Assembly: GCF_000701465.1 (NCBI RefSeq)
Contig: NZ_KL370783.1
Coordinates: forward strand, 40,602-104,601
Length of the DNA stretch: 64,000 bases
Reading direction: 5' to 3'
Origin: Paraoerskovia marina DSM 21750
Lineage (GTDB): Bacteria; Actinomycetota; Actinomycetes; Actinomycetales; Cellulomonadaceae
The translations under genes were made by a program, and so were the position numbers. Below, piece after piece: positions 51,389-59,950 of the stretch (its first letter is position 1; every line of letters starts with the position of its first letter). The notes under the pieces were generated by a model. It saw only the letters and a program-made list of their open reading frames with translations, ran no database searches and was not told the DNA's origin.

Positions 51389-53401
51389 TCACTCTGTCGT
51401 CGCGGAGGACTCCTGCTCGGGCGCCTCGGTCGTCGCCGCCCGCTGGGTCGCGGCCGACTCCGTCGTGGTCGGGGTCTCCTGCTCCGGCACCTCGGTCGTC
51501 GTCGACGTCGACGTCGACGGCTCCGGGTCGGGAGTCGTCGGACTCGGTGTCACCGTCTCCGTGGGGGTCGGTTTCGGCGTCTCCGTCGGGCTGGGCTTGA
51601 CGGTCTCCGTGGGAGTCGGCTTCGGGGTCTCCGTCGGGGTCGGCTTGACCGTCTCGGTCGGCTTCGTCGTCGGTGTCGACGGCGACGGCTTCGGCGTCTT
51701 CGAGGGGGTCGGGGACGTCGACGGCGACTTGTCGCCCGACGGCGTGGGCTTCGGCTCCTTCGGCGTCGAGGACGGCTTGGCCGGGTCCTTCGACACGGAA
51801 CCCTTGCCCGACGAAGGGCTGGACGCCCCGGACCCGCCGGAGCTCCCGCTCGAGGAGCCGCCCGAGCCCGCGTACGCCCGTGCCGAGCCCTTGATGTCGG
51901 TCGGCAGGACGCCGCCGGCGTAGAACTCGAAGTGCCACGGTTCCAGCTTCGAACCTCCCGGACGCGCCCACGAGGGGTTGTCCCAGCCGTACTGCGGGCC
52001 GTTCGCGCGCAGCCACCGGTACTCCGCCGACGAGGCGCTGTTGATCGGGCTGCCGAGGTCGACCGCGAGCCCCCACCCGTGGTTCGACGTCCCCGGGACC
52101 GCGGCGAGGTGGGGGCGGGACGCGTAGACCGCCACCTGGTCGGCGTACGGACGGTAGGAGTCGACGATCGGCAGGTCGTACCCGAAGTGCGCCTTGAAGG
52201 CCTTCGCGAGCGCGTTGAGCCGGTCGGCGGCGTCGCAGCGCAGCTGCTCGCCCGCGGCGAAGTCCAGCGTGCACAGCGCCGTGGACGGGATCGCGCCGTT
52301 CAGGTACCCGGACGTCTGGCCGGCGTACCGCACGACGACGGCCTCGAGCTCGTCGTCGAGGGTGATCTCGCCGTCGCCGTTCATGTCCGTCACGCCGGCC
52401 GAGACCTCGCCCACGGCGGACGGGTCGTCCGACGCCTGGGTCATGACACTCACGGGGCCCGCGGAGAGCTGGGAGTCCAGGGCGTACTTCAGCCGGTACG
52501 CGGCCTCGAGCACGTCGAACCACGCGACCGCCTGATAGGCCTCGGCGTGCGGGTCGACGAGCGGGTCGGGAGCAGCGTCCGAAGCGTCGGCGTCGCCGGC
52601 CTCCTCGGCGGATCTGCCCTCGTCGGTAGCACCCCCGGTGGCCCCGCCCGCGTCCTCGTCGGGGTCTGCGGCAACCACCGGGTCGTCCGCGGGGCCTGCG
52701 CCCTCCGGCACCTCGTCCGCCGCGGGGACGACGGCGTTCGAGACGGCCTGCGCCTCGCCGTCACCGACCTCGTCGGGCACCACGGGCACGACGCCCTCGT
52801 CCTGCGTCTCGCCGTCGGGTGGTCCGGTCTCTGCCGGGGAGGGGTCGGCCGGCTTCGGCGCCCTCAGCTCCGGCATGTCCTCCGGCGCCAGGTCCGGGTC
52901 GACGATCCCGCGCACCGGTGCCACGAGGTCACTCTCCGGGGCACCCTCGGCAGCCAGCTGCGCCTCATAGGTCGCCATCAGCATGCCGAGCTCGGAGACC
53001 GCCTGCGCGAGCGGTGACGTCGGCGGGGCGTCCTCGACGGCGACGGCCGCGTCGTCGAGAAGCGCGACGACGTCGTGCCGCTGCAGGACGGCCATCTTCA
53101 CGGCGAACGGGCTCGGGGTGACCTCGTCCGCACCGGCGACGGCCACCGAGTTCTGTTCCGGCGGCGCGCTCGTGCCGGGCGACACGCGCACCTGGAGCAT
53201 CGCGTCCACCGAGTCTCTCGACAGGCCGACAGAGCTTCCCATGACCCCGACCAGCGCGATCGTGCAGGCAGAGACCACGGAGGCACGGAAGAAGGACCGG
53301 CCGCGGCCCGGGGTCCGGGTCCGTCGCAGGTCCACGTACGGGGCGGGCACGGCGACGCCGGCAGCCCGACGTGGCGCTGACTCGCGCAGGTGCTTCGCCA
53401 T
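51389..53401 (-). CDS. VanY-type M15 peptidase, membrane-anchored, with Thr/Pro-rich tail
   Basis: 670 residues from ATG 53399-53401, preceded by AGGAGGGG; an upstream ATG lacks a ribosome site. A signal anchor lies at about 35-55, followed by a long acidic Ala/Pro-rich spacer. A loop DMNGDGEITLDDE near 337-349 is an EF-hand/dockerin-like calcium site. The M15 domain has SYRPYADQ, SNHGWGLAVD (about 436; zinc His and Asp) and EPWHFEF (about 484; zinc His), so D,D-carboxypeptidase activity on peptidoglycan stems is likely. The last 170 residues are Ser/Thr/Pro-rich with tandem TETVKPTPTETPKP-type units, a probable cell-wall-spanning or glycosylated tail. Confidence 0.87.
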   Translation of the reverse strand: MAKHLRESAPRRAAGVAVPAPYVDLRRTRTPGRGRSFFRASVVSACTIALVGVMGSSVGLSRDSVDAMLQVRVSPGTSAPPEQNSVAVAGADEVTPSPFAVKMAVLQRHDVVALLDDAAVAVEDAPPTSPLAQAVSELGMLMATYEAQLAAEGAPESDLVAPVRGIVDPDLAPEDMPELRAPKPADPSPAETGPPDGETQDEGVVPVVPDEVGDGEAQAVSNAVVPAADEVPEGAGPADDPVVAADPDEDAGGATGGATDEGRSAEEAGDADASDAAPDPLVDPHAEAYQAVAWFDVLEAAYRLKYALDSQLSAGPVSVMTQASDDPSAVGEVSAGVTDMNGDGEITLDDELEAVVVRYAGQTSGYLNGAIPSTALCTLDFAAGEQLRCDAADRLNALAKAFKAHFGYDLPIVDSYRPYADQVAVYASRPHLAAVPGTSNHGWGLAVDLGSPINSASSAEYRWLRANGPQYGWDNPSWARPGGSKLEPWHFEFYAGGVLPTDIKGSARAYAGSGGSSSGSSGGSGASSPSSGKGSVSKDPAKPSSTPKEPKPTPSGDKSPSTSPTPSKTPKPSPSTPTTKPTETVKPTPTETPKPTPTETVKPSPTETPKPTPTETVTPSPTTPDPEPSTSTSTTTEVPEQETPTTTESAATQRAATTEAPEQESSATTE

Positions 53402-53549
53402 CCGATCCCCTCCTGCTTCGCCCTGTGATGCCGAACACATCTTTACCACTGTGCGCCGACTTTCGTCGAAGCGCGAGAGATACGGGCGCTCCGGCGGGCG
53501 AAATCTCTGCGCGGTTCACACTCTTGCCCACGAAGGGCACAATCGGACC

Positions 53550-54032
53550 ATGACCTCTCCGACGCGCCTGACCCGCGCCGCTGCAGTCCTGACTCTCGCC
53601 GTCGTGTCGCTCACCGCGTGCGCCGACGGTGAGATCTCCATCCCCGAGATCACGATCGACGGCGAGTCCCTGGAGTCCCTCGTCGACGACGCCCGCAGCC
53701 AGGTCGAGACCATCACCTCCGACGTCGAGTCCCTCGGCGACCAGATCACCTCGCTCCCCGAGGAGCTGCGCGGCGAGGCCGAGACCGCGCTCGACTCCGC
53801 CCGGACGGCCGCGGAGGATGCTCAGACGGCCCTCGACGACGCGGAGAGCTCGAAGGAGGGCGCCGAGCAGGAGCTGGCCGACGCACGCACGGCCCTCGAC
53901 GACGCGTCCCAGCAGCTCGACGACCTGCGTTCGAACGCCGAGTCCGCCGACGAAAGTGCCCGCGCGGCGATCGAGGACCTGCAGCAGCAGGTGGACGAGC
54001 TGCGCGCGGCCGTCGACGAGGCGACCTCCTAG
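53550..54032 (+). CDS. Coiled-coil lipoprotein, 160 residues
   Basis: N-terminal lipoprotein signal with lipobox SLTAC (Cys about 25), then about 130 residues that are almost entirely charged heptad helix (Ala/Glu/Asp/Leu), for example AAEDAQTALDDAESSKEGAE. No enzymatic motifs. It likely forms an exported rod or spacer. Followed by a similar exported Ala-rich helical protein on the same strand; a palindrome lies between them. GGACC before ATG is a poor ribosome site. Not assigned to a named family. Confidence 0.75.
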   Translation: MTSPTRLTRAAAVLTLAVVSLTACADGEISIPEITIDGESLESLVDDARSQVETITSDVESLGDQITSLPEELRGEAETALDSARTAAEDAQTALDDAESSKEGAEQELADARTALDDASQQLDDLRSNAESADESARAAIEDLQQQVDELRAAVDEATS

Positions 54033-54086
54033 CCCACACCCCGCACTCTGCCGCGCCCCAGACCGAGCGCCGCACCGCCGTCGCGC

Positions 54087-54143
54087 CGAGCGGCACGTTC
54101 TGGCCGTCTCACGCATCTCGTGAGGCCCACAACGTGCCGCTCG
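54087..54143. repeat. Long imperfect palindrome between two coiled-coil protein genes
   Basis: CGAGCGGCACGTT (54087-54099) is a perfect 13-bp inverted repeat of AACGTGCCGCTCG (54131-54143). TGG/CCA and CTCACG (54108-54113) / CGTGAG (54119-54124) extend it inwards to a five-base loop. No T tract follows, so it may be a terminator of the preceding gene, a protein-binding site or a mobile palindrome. Confidence 0.75.
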
Positions 54144-54208
54144 CGTCGCGTCGCCGTCGCGCACACCGAACCCCCACATCGTGTGCGCACGATCACCCCA
54201 CCGGACTC

Positions 54209-54239
54209 TCGACAATCCCTGGGGGTGTGCGCGTAAAAT
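54209..54239 (+). promoter_or_regulatory. Possible promoter of the second coiled-coil gene
   Basis: TCGACA (54209-54214) and TAAAAT (54234-54239), spacer 19, 65 bases before the start. The -10 box stands out in this GC-rich region, the -35 is imperfect. Confidence 0.35.
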
Positions 54240-54303
54240 TTGGAAGTGTTCCTGACAATGGAACTCTCGGGAACCTTTCAGGTTCGCACGCCATGATCGG
54301 ACG

Positions 54304-54843
54304 ATGATGTCAACGACGACTTCACGAACCGCGGTCTCGACCGCACGCCCGGCAGCCCCGCTGCCGGGATCACGCCTGGCCACCGCCGGGCTCTTCGCGC
54401 TCGCCGCCATGCTCCCCTTCTCCGCGAGCCCCGCCGCCGCGACACCCGCTGCCGTGCACCAGGTCATCGCCGCCGCACGGCTCCAGACCGACGCCATCAC
54501 GGCAGAGCTCGGCCGTGCGCAGCACGACGCCGCGGCGCTGACGACGGTCCTGCGGGCCGAGGTCACCGAAGCCGTCGAGTCGGCGAGCGCCGCCGCCGAG
54601 CAGGCACGGGCCGCGCTGGCCGCCGCGTCGTCCGCCACGAGCTCCGACGTCGGGGCCGGCGCGATCTCGGACGAGGACCGCGCATCGGTCGAGCTGGCCG
54701 ACGCGCAGGTGGCCCTCGAGGCCGCGAGCGCCCACCTGCGTCACGTCACGAGCCTCATCACCGACAGCGGCAGCAGCGTCCCCGCCAGCCTGCAGGATCT
54801 CGCCGCCCACGTGGACGAGCTGCGCGGAGAGACGGCGCGATAG
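54304..54843 (+). CDS. Exported Ala-rich helical protein, 179 residues
   Basis: Long signal peptide (hydrophobic ATAGLFALAAMLPF, cleavage likely near ASPAAA about 46), then Ala/Glu/Val helices without motifs. It looks like a companion of the lipoprotein at 53550: same size, helix-rich, exported, no catalytic residues. Function unknown. Two ATGs in a row at 54304 and 54307; no strong ribosome site. Confidence 0.65.
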   Translation: MMSTTTSRTAVSTARPAAPLPGSRLATAGLFALAAMLPFSASPAAATPAAVHQVIAAARLQTDAITAELGRAQHDAAALTTVLRAEVTEAVESASAAAEQARAALAAASSATSSDVGAGAISDEDRASVELADAQVALEAASAHLRHVTSLITDSGSSVPASLQDLAAHVDELRGETAR

Positions 54844-54901
54844 CGCGGACGACGCCGCGGCGGAGGCAATCCGCTTGCGTCACCTGGGAGAATCAGGTCC
54901 C

Positions 54902-57900
54902 GTGACGACCGACCACCCCGAGCATCCCCGCCCCCGCGACGGCGAGACCCCCCGCAAGGGTCGTCGTGGGCAGCGCAACCGTGGACGCGGTCGACGTCCG
55001 AGAGCGGTCCGCGACGGCCGCCCGCCCCAGGTGACCTCCGCACAGCTGGAGCGCGCCGCACAGAAACGACGCGACGTCGTCGTCCCGCCGATCACCTACC
55101 CCGAGCAGCTTCCGGTCAGCGCCCGGCGCGAGGACATCGCCGCGGCGATGCGCGACCACCAGGTCGTGATCGTGGCGGGCGAGACCGGCTCCGGCAAGAC
55201 CACGCAGATCCCCAAGATCGCGCTCGAGCTCGGCCGCGGGCGTGACGGCCAGATCGGCCACACCCAGCCCCGACGCATCGCGGCCCGCTCGGTCGCCGAA
55301 CGCATCGCCGAGGAGCTCGGGACGACGCTCGGCGAGATCGTCGGGTACCAGGTGCGGTTCACCGACCAGTCGTCGGAGCGCACGCTCGTCAAGGTGATGA
55401 CCGACGGGATCCTGCTCGCGCAGATCCAGCGCGACCCCGACCTGCGCGCCTACGACACCCTCATCATCGACGAGGCGCACGAACGCTCCCTCAACATCGA
55501 CTTCCTGCTCGGGTACCTCACGCGGCTGCTGCCGCGCCGTCCCGACCTCAAGGTCGTCATCACGTCGGCCACGATCGACTCCCAGCGGTTCGCCCGGCAC
55601 TTTGCGCCCGGGGGGCCGTTGCCCCTGGTCTCGACAGGCTCGACCGACGAGACGCTGATCGAGCCCGTCGAGACCGAGACCGGGCTTCGACAGGCTCAGC
55701 CACCGGAGGTCGAGCCCGTCGAGACCGAGACCCGGCTTCGACAGGCTCAGCCACCGGAGGTCGAGCCTGACGAGACCGAGACCGCCCCCGTCATCGAGGT
55801 CACGGGCCGGACGTTCCCGGTCGAGATCCGCTACCGCCCGCTCGTCGCGGACGGCACCAAGCGCGGCGAGGAGAAGGACCTCGTCACGGGGATCGTCGAC
55901 GCCGCCAAGGAGCTCACCGCCGAGGGGCCGGGCAACATCCTGGTGTTCCTCTCCGGCGAGCGCGAGATCCACGACGCCCAGGACGCGCTCGAGTCCTGGC
56001 TCGGCGAGCGCGCCCGCGACACCCGCCACCCGCAGCACGTGGAGATCCTGCCGTTGTACTCGCGACTCTCTGCGGCGGAGCAGCACCGGGTGTTCCAGGC
56101 GCACTCGTCGCGACGGATCGTGCTGGCGACCAACGTCGCGGAGACGTCGTTGACCGTGCCCGGCATCCACTACGTGATCGACCCCGGCACGGCGCGCATC
56201 TCCCGGTACTCGAAGGCCACCAAGGTCCAGCGCCTGCCGATCGAGCCCATCGCCCGGGCGAGCGCCAACCAGCGGTCCGGCCGCTCGGGACGTGTCGCGG
56301 ACGGCATCGCGATCCGCCTGTACTCGGAGGAGGACTTCGAGGCTCGCCCCGCGTTCACGGAGCCCGAGATCCTGCGCACGTCCCTTGCCTCGGTGCTGCT
56401 CCAGATGATCAGCGTCGGCGTGGTCTCCTCACCCGACGACGTCGCGCGCTTCCCGTTCGTCGAGTCCCCCGACACCCGCGCGGTGCGGGACGGCGTCCAG
56501 CTCCTCACCGAGCTCGGCGCCGTGACCACGACGACGGGCAAGGGCACCTCGAAGACCCGGCTGACCGACGTCGGACGCGCGATCGCGCAGCTCCCGATGG
56601 ACCCCCGGCTGGCCCGGATGATCTGGGAGGGGGCCAAGCACGACGTCGCGCGTGAGGTCGCGATCGTCGCCGCCGCGCTCTCGATCCAGGACCCGCGCGA
56701 ACGCCCCGCCGAGTCCCGCGACCAGGCCGACCAGCTCCACCGCCGCTTCGCGGACCCGCGGTCGGACTTCCTCACCTACCTCAACCTCTGGGAGTACGTG
56801 CGCACGCAGCAGCACGAGCTCTCGTCGTCGAAGTTCCGGCGGCTGTGCAAGAGCGAGTACATCAACTTCTTGCGGGTCCGGGAGTGGCAGGACGTCGTCG
56901 CGCAGCTCCGGGAGATGTCGCGCCCGCTGGGGATCGACCTCTCGCACACGCGGGTCTCGACAGGCTCGACCGACGCAACGCAGGTCGAGCCCGTCGAGAC
57001 CCGGCGGGTCGAGCCTGTCGAGACCACGGACACCCACCTGCGCCACACGTGGAACGACGACGCCATCCACAAGTCGATCCTCGCGGGCCTCCTCTCCCAG
57101 ATCGGGATGCAGGAGACCAACGAGCTCAAGGCGTCGAGCTTCACGCACCTCAAGGGCCCGGCGCGCGAGCAGGCCATCCGCCGCGCCAAGAAGCAGGCGC
57201 GCAACGAGTATCTCGGTGCGCGTGGTGCGCGGTTCGCGATCTTCCCCGGATCGCCGCTGTCGAAGAAGCCGCCGGCGTGGGTGATGGCGGGCGAGCTCGT
57301 CGAGACCTCCCGCCTGTGGGGCCGCGACGTCGCCCGCATCGAACCCGAGTGGGCCGAGAGCCTCGCCGGCCCGCTGGCCAAGTACACGTACTCCGAGCCG
57401 CACTGGTCGAGCAAGCAGGGTTCGGCACAGGCCACCGAGAAGGTGCTGCTGTACGGCGTGCCGATCGTCAGCGACCGGGCCGTGCTCTGGGGCAAGGTCG
57501 ACCCCGACGGCGCGCGCGAGATGTTCGTCCGGCACGCCCTCGTCGAGGGCGAGTGGCGCACGCACCACCGGTTCTGGGCGGAGAACCAGCGTCTGCTGGC
57601 CGAGGCCGAGGAGCTCGAGGCACGGTCGCGCACCCGCGGGCTGGTCATCGACGACGACGCGATCTTCGCGTTCTACGACGCCCGCGTCCCGGCCGACATC
57701 GTCTCCGCCCGGCACTTCGACCGCTGGTGGAAGACGGCGCAGCGCACGACGCCGGACCTGCTCACGTTCACGCTCGACCAGCTCGTCCCCGAGGCCGCGT
57801 CCGTCGACACGTCGCAGTTCCCCGAGATCTGGCCGCAGGGCGACCTCGAGCTGCCGCTGACCTATCAGTTCCAGCCCGGGACCGACGCCGACGGCGTCAC

Positions 57901-59494
57901 CGTCCACGTCCCGATCTCCGTCCTGACCCGCATCTCCCCCGACGGGTTCGACTGGATGGTGCCCGGCTTGCTCGACGAGCTCGCCACCGCCACGATCCGC
58001 GCGCTGCCCAAGCCGGTCCGCCGCCAGCTCGTGCCCGCACCCGACGTGGCGCGCGACGTCGTCGCCTGGCTCCGCCAGAACACACCCGCCTGGGAGGACA
58101 TGGCCCGGGCGGGCGACATGGCCGAGTCGTTCCGCGCCGCGTTCACCCGTGCCGTCAGGGCGCTGCGGGACGTCGAGATCCCGGACGACGCCTGGGACGG
58201 GGCCGCCGAACGCCTGCCCGCACACCTGCGGATGACGTACCGCGTCACCGAGGAGCGCGCCGGGTCCACGATGGTCCTCGACGAGTCGACCGACCTGCTC
58301 GCGCTCCAGCGTCGGCTCAAGGCCCAGGGCGAGGCCGCGGTCCGGACCGCCGTGCGGGGCGCGGTCGGGGCGGCGCTCGCGGAGGCCGAGGCCTCGAGCC
58401 GTGGGTCGGGTTCGTCCGGCCCGTCAAGTGGGTCGCATCCGTCGAGCCCGGGGAGCCCGTCGAGACGAGGACCGAACCTCTCGCGGCCCGGGCCGCATCA
58501 CGGTCTCGACAAGCTCGACCAGCAGACGGGCGACGGCGGGTCGAGCCTGTCGAGCGGCGGGTCGAGCCTGTCGAGACCACAAACCGCCCAGCTCGTGGCC
58601 GAGCAGACCGACCTCTCCACCTGGCCCGAGGGGCTGCCCGCCGACGCCCTGCCGGACGAGGTGAGCACCGACGTCGGAGGCGGCGTCGTCGTCCGTGGCT
58701 ACCCCGCTCTGGTCGAGGAGCTCGACGCGAAGCAGCGCCCCGCCGTCGCGTTGCGCGTCCTCGCCGACTCCGGGGCCCGGGACGCGGCCCATGCGCGCGG
58801 CGTCGTGCGCCTGCTCGTCGGCGAGACCTCGCTGCCCACCAAGCGCATCACGTCGCGGTGGAGCGGCACGCAGGCCCTCACGCTCGCGGCGAGCCCGTAC
58901 CGCAACACCGAGGCGCTCGTCGCCGACCTGCAGCTCGCCGCGGTGCAGTCGATCGTGACCGCTCCGGCCGCGATCCGGGACGCCGCCGCGTACCGGGCGG
59001 CGCGCGACGTCGTCCGCACGCGTCTGGAGGACGAGGTCCACACGATCGTCGGTCACGTCACGGCGGCCCTGACCGCGGCCCGTGAGCTGGACGTCGCCAT
59101 CAAGGACGCCAAGAGCCTGGCGCTGCTCAACACACTCACCGACCTGAGGGACACGGCCGCCGGACTCGTCGGACGCGGCTTCGTCTCCGCGACCCCGCCC
59201 GACCGGCTCCGGCACCTGACGCGCTACTTGCGGGCGGCGTCGTACCGGCTGGAGAAGGCTGCCCAGAACCCGAACCGGGACGCCGAGCTCGCCTGGCGGG
59301 TCCACGACGTCGAGGAGGCGTACGGCGCCGCCCGTGCCGCCCTCGCCCAGGGCCGCCCCGACCCGGAGCGGGCCGCCCAGCTCGCCGAGGTTCGCTGGAT
59401 GATCGAGGAGCTGCGGGTCTCGTTGTTCGCGCAGCAGCTCGGCACGGACGGGTCGGTGTCGGAGAAGCGGATCCGGAAGGTGCTGGGCTCCTAG
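54902..59494 (+). CDS. hrpA: ATP-dependent RNA helicase HrpA with REP-derived inserts
   Basis: 1530 residues from GTG 54902 (a TTG nine codons earlier is less likely). DEAH-box helicase: Walker A GETGSGKTT near 92, DEAH near 190, SAT near 221, and the second RecA domain with ATNVAETSLTVPGI and QRSGRSGR, followed by HA2/OB and the long C-terminal DUF3418 of HrpA. Such helicases remodel RNA, including ribosome-linked mRNA. The gene holds three inserts encoded by REP-like elements: residues about 242-296 in the first RecA region after SAT, about 683-708, and about 1178-1226. Inserted peptide is rich in Glu, Thr, Pro, Ser (LRQAQPPEVEP, VSTGSTD). The frame stays open through all of them. Confidence 0.93.
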   Translation: MTTDHPEHPRPRDGETPRKGRRGQRNRGRGRRPRAVRDGRPPQVTSAQLERAAQKRRDVVVPPITYPEQLPVSARREDIAAAMRDHQVVIVAGETGSGKTTQIPKIALELGRGRDGQIGHTQPRRIAARSVAERIAEELGTTLGEIVGYQVRFTDQSSERTLVKVMTDGILLAQIQRDPDLRAYDTLIIDEAHERSLNIDFLLGYLTRLLPRRPDLKVVITSATIDSQRFARHFAPGGPLPLVSTGSTDETLIEPVETETGLRQAQPPEVEPVETETRLRQAQPPEVEPDETETAPVIEVTGRTFPVEIRYRPLVADGTKRGEEKDLVTGIVDAAKELTAEGPGNILVFLSGEREIHDAQDALESWLGERARDTRHPQHVEILPLYSRLSAAEQHRVFQAHSSRRIVLATNVAETSLTVPGIHYVIDPGTARISRYSKATKVQRLPIEPIARASANQRSGRSGRVADGIAIRLYSEEDFEARPAFTEPEILRTSLASVLLQMISVGVVSSPDDVARFPFVESPDTRAVRDGVQLLTELGAVTTTTGKGTSKTRLTDVGRAIAQLPMDPRLARMIWEGAKHDVAREVAIVAAALSIQDPRERPAESRDQADQLHRRFADPRSDFLTYLNLWEYVRTQQHELSSSKFRRLCKSEYINFLRVREWQDVVAQLREMSRPLGIDLSHTRVSTGSTDATQVEPVETRRVEPVETTDTHLRHTWNDDAIHKSILAGLLSQIGMQETNELKASSFTHLKGPAREQAIRRAKKQARNEYLGARGARFAIFPGSPLSKKPPAWVMAGELVETSRLWGRDVARIEPEWAESLAGPLAKYTYSEPHWSSKQGSAQATEKVLLYGVPIVSDRAVLWGKVDPDGAREMFVRHALVEGEWRTHHRFWAENQRLLAEAEELEARSRTRGLVIDDDAIFAFYDARVPADIVSARHFDRWWKTAQRTTPDLLTFTLDQLVPEAASVDTSQFPEIWPQGDLELPLTYQFQPGTDADGVTVHVPISVLTRISPDGFDWMVPGLLDELATATIRALPKPVRRQLVPAPDVARDVVAWLRQNTPAWEDMARAGDMAESFRAAFTRAVRALRDVEIPDDAWDGAAERLPAHLRMTYRVTEERAGSTMVLDESTDLLALQRRLKAQGEAAVRTAVRGAVGAALAEAEASSRGSGSSGPSSGSHPSSPGSPSRRGPNLSRPGPHHGLDKLDQQTGDGGSSLSSGGSSLSRPQTAQLVAEQTDLSTWPEGLPADALPDEVSTDVGGGVVVRGYPALVEELDAKQRPAVALRVLADSGARDAAHARGVVRLLVGETSLPTKRITSRWSGTQALTLAASPYRNTEALVADLQLAAVQSIVTAPAAIRDAAAYRAARDVVRTRLEDEVHTIVGHVTAALTAARELDVAIKDAKSLALLNTLTDLRDTAAGLVGRGFVSATPPDRLRHLTRYLRAASYRLEKAAQNPNRDAELAWRVHDVEEAYGAARAALAQGRPDPERAAQLAEVRWMIEELRVSLFAQQLGTDGSVSEKRIRKVLGS
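55627..55790 (+). repeat. REP-like element cluster 1 in hrpA
   Basis: GGTCTCGACAGGCTCGACC at 55627-55645 faces TCGAGCCCGTCGAGACC ending at 55675, making a hairpin; then two tandem copies (51-bp unit, 17 codons) of GGGCTTCGACAGGCTCAGCC-CACCGG-type sequence starting near 55682 and 55733. Confidence 0.92.
56952..57025 (+). repeat. REP-like element cluster 2 in hrpA
   Basis: GGGTCTCGACAGGCTCGACC (56952-56971), 11-base loop, GGTCGAGCCCGTCGAGACCC (56983-57002): a 20-bp hairpin with one mismatch. A third arm GGGTCGAGCCTGTCGAGACC lies at 57006-57025. Confidence 0.92.
58502..58578 (+). repeat. REP-like element cluster 3 in hrpA
   Basis: GGTCTCGACAAGCTCGACC at 58502-58520, then GGGTCGAGCCTGTCGAGCGG at 58538-58557 and GGGTCGAGCCTGTCGAGACC at 58559-58578. 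A related GTCGAGCCCG-GGGAGCCCGTCGAGAC stretch precedes at 58441-58466. Confidence 0.88.
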
Positions 59495-59656
59495 CCCGAG
59501 CTGGTGGTGGGCGCGTACTGGGCGCACCCGCGCGGGTACTGCTTCAGCGAGTGCAGCACCAGGACGGCAGATCCGCGCCCAGGTCGGACTGGCTGTGGAT
59601 AACCGGATTCGCGCCGACACGCGTCTCTACGATGTCTCTGACGAAGGGGACATTTC

Positions 59657-59950
59657 ATGGGGAACCGCCTCCAGATCGACACCACCGCACTGCGAGACCT
59701 GGGGACGAACCTGCGCACGATCGCCGAGGAGTTCACCTACGCCGACGAGCGCAGCGAGGAGCTCGCGCGAGCGATCTGTCACGACGACCTGGCGTCGGCG
59801 GTACGCGAGTTCGCCGACAACTGGGATGACCGCCGTGTCGAGATCGTCGAGGAGATCGCCAGCCTTGCCGACGCGTCCACGGGAGTCGGTGAGGAGTTCG
59901 AAGCGCTCGACGCCGACTTCGCCTCAGCACTGCGCGGTGAGACCGCATGA
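59657..59950 (+). CDS. WXG100-like small protein
   Basis: 97 residues, all helical, of the size of ESX/WXG100 secretion substrates. The centre reads FADNWDDRR (about 52-60), in place of W-x-G, with a helix on each side. GAAGGGGAC precedes the ATG and TACGAT at 59628-59633 may be the -10 box. Start of a five-gene unit ending at 63213; the next gene overlaps by ATGA. Likely a substrate or partner of a type VII secretion-linked effector; the missing canonical W-x-G makes this tentative. Confidence 0.55.
   Translation: MGNRLQIDTTALRDLGTNLRTIAEEFTYADERSEELARAICHDDLASAVREFADNWDDRRVEIVEEIASLADASTGVGEEFEALDADFASALRGETA

Noticed and set aside
54087-54143. Calling the large palindrome a Rho-independent terminator
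   Set aside because: No T-rich tract and an unusual size; kept as a repeat instead.
55096-56170. Large minus-strand frames antisense to hrpA
   Set aside because: GC-rich coding DNA keeps antisense frames open; no ribosome sites or conserved motifs.
5661-58578. Treating the REP-like repeats as a CRISPR array or IS ends
   Set aside because: Spacing is irregular, copies are scattered in separate genes, no cas or transposase gene is present, and no target-site duplication is visible.
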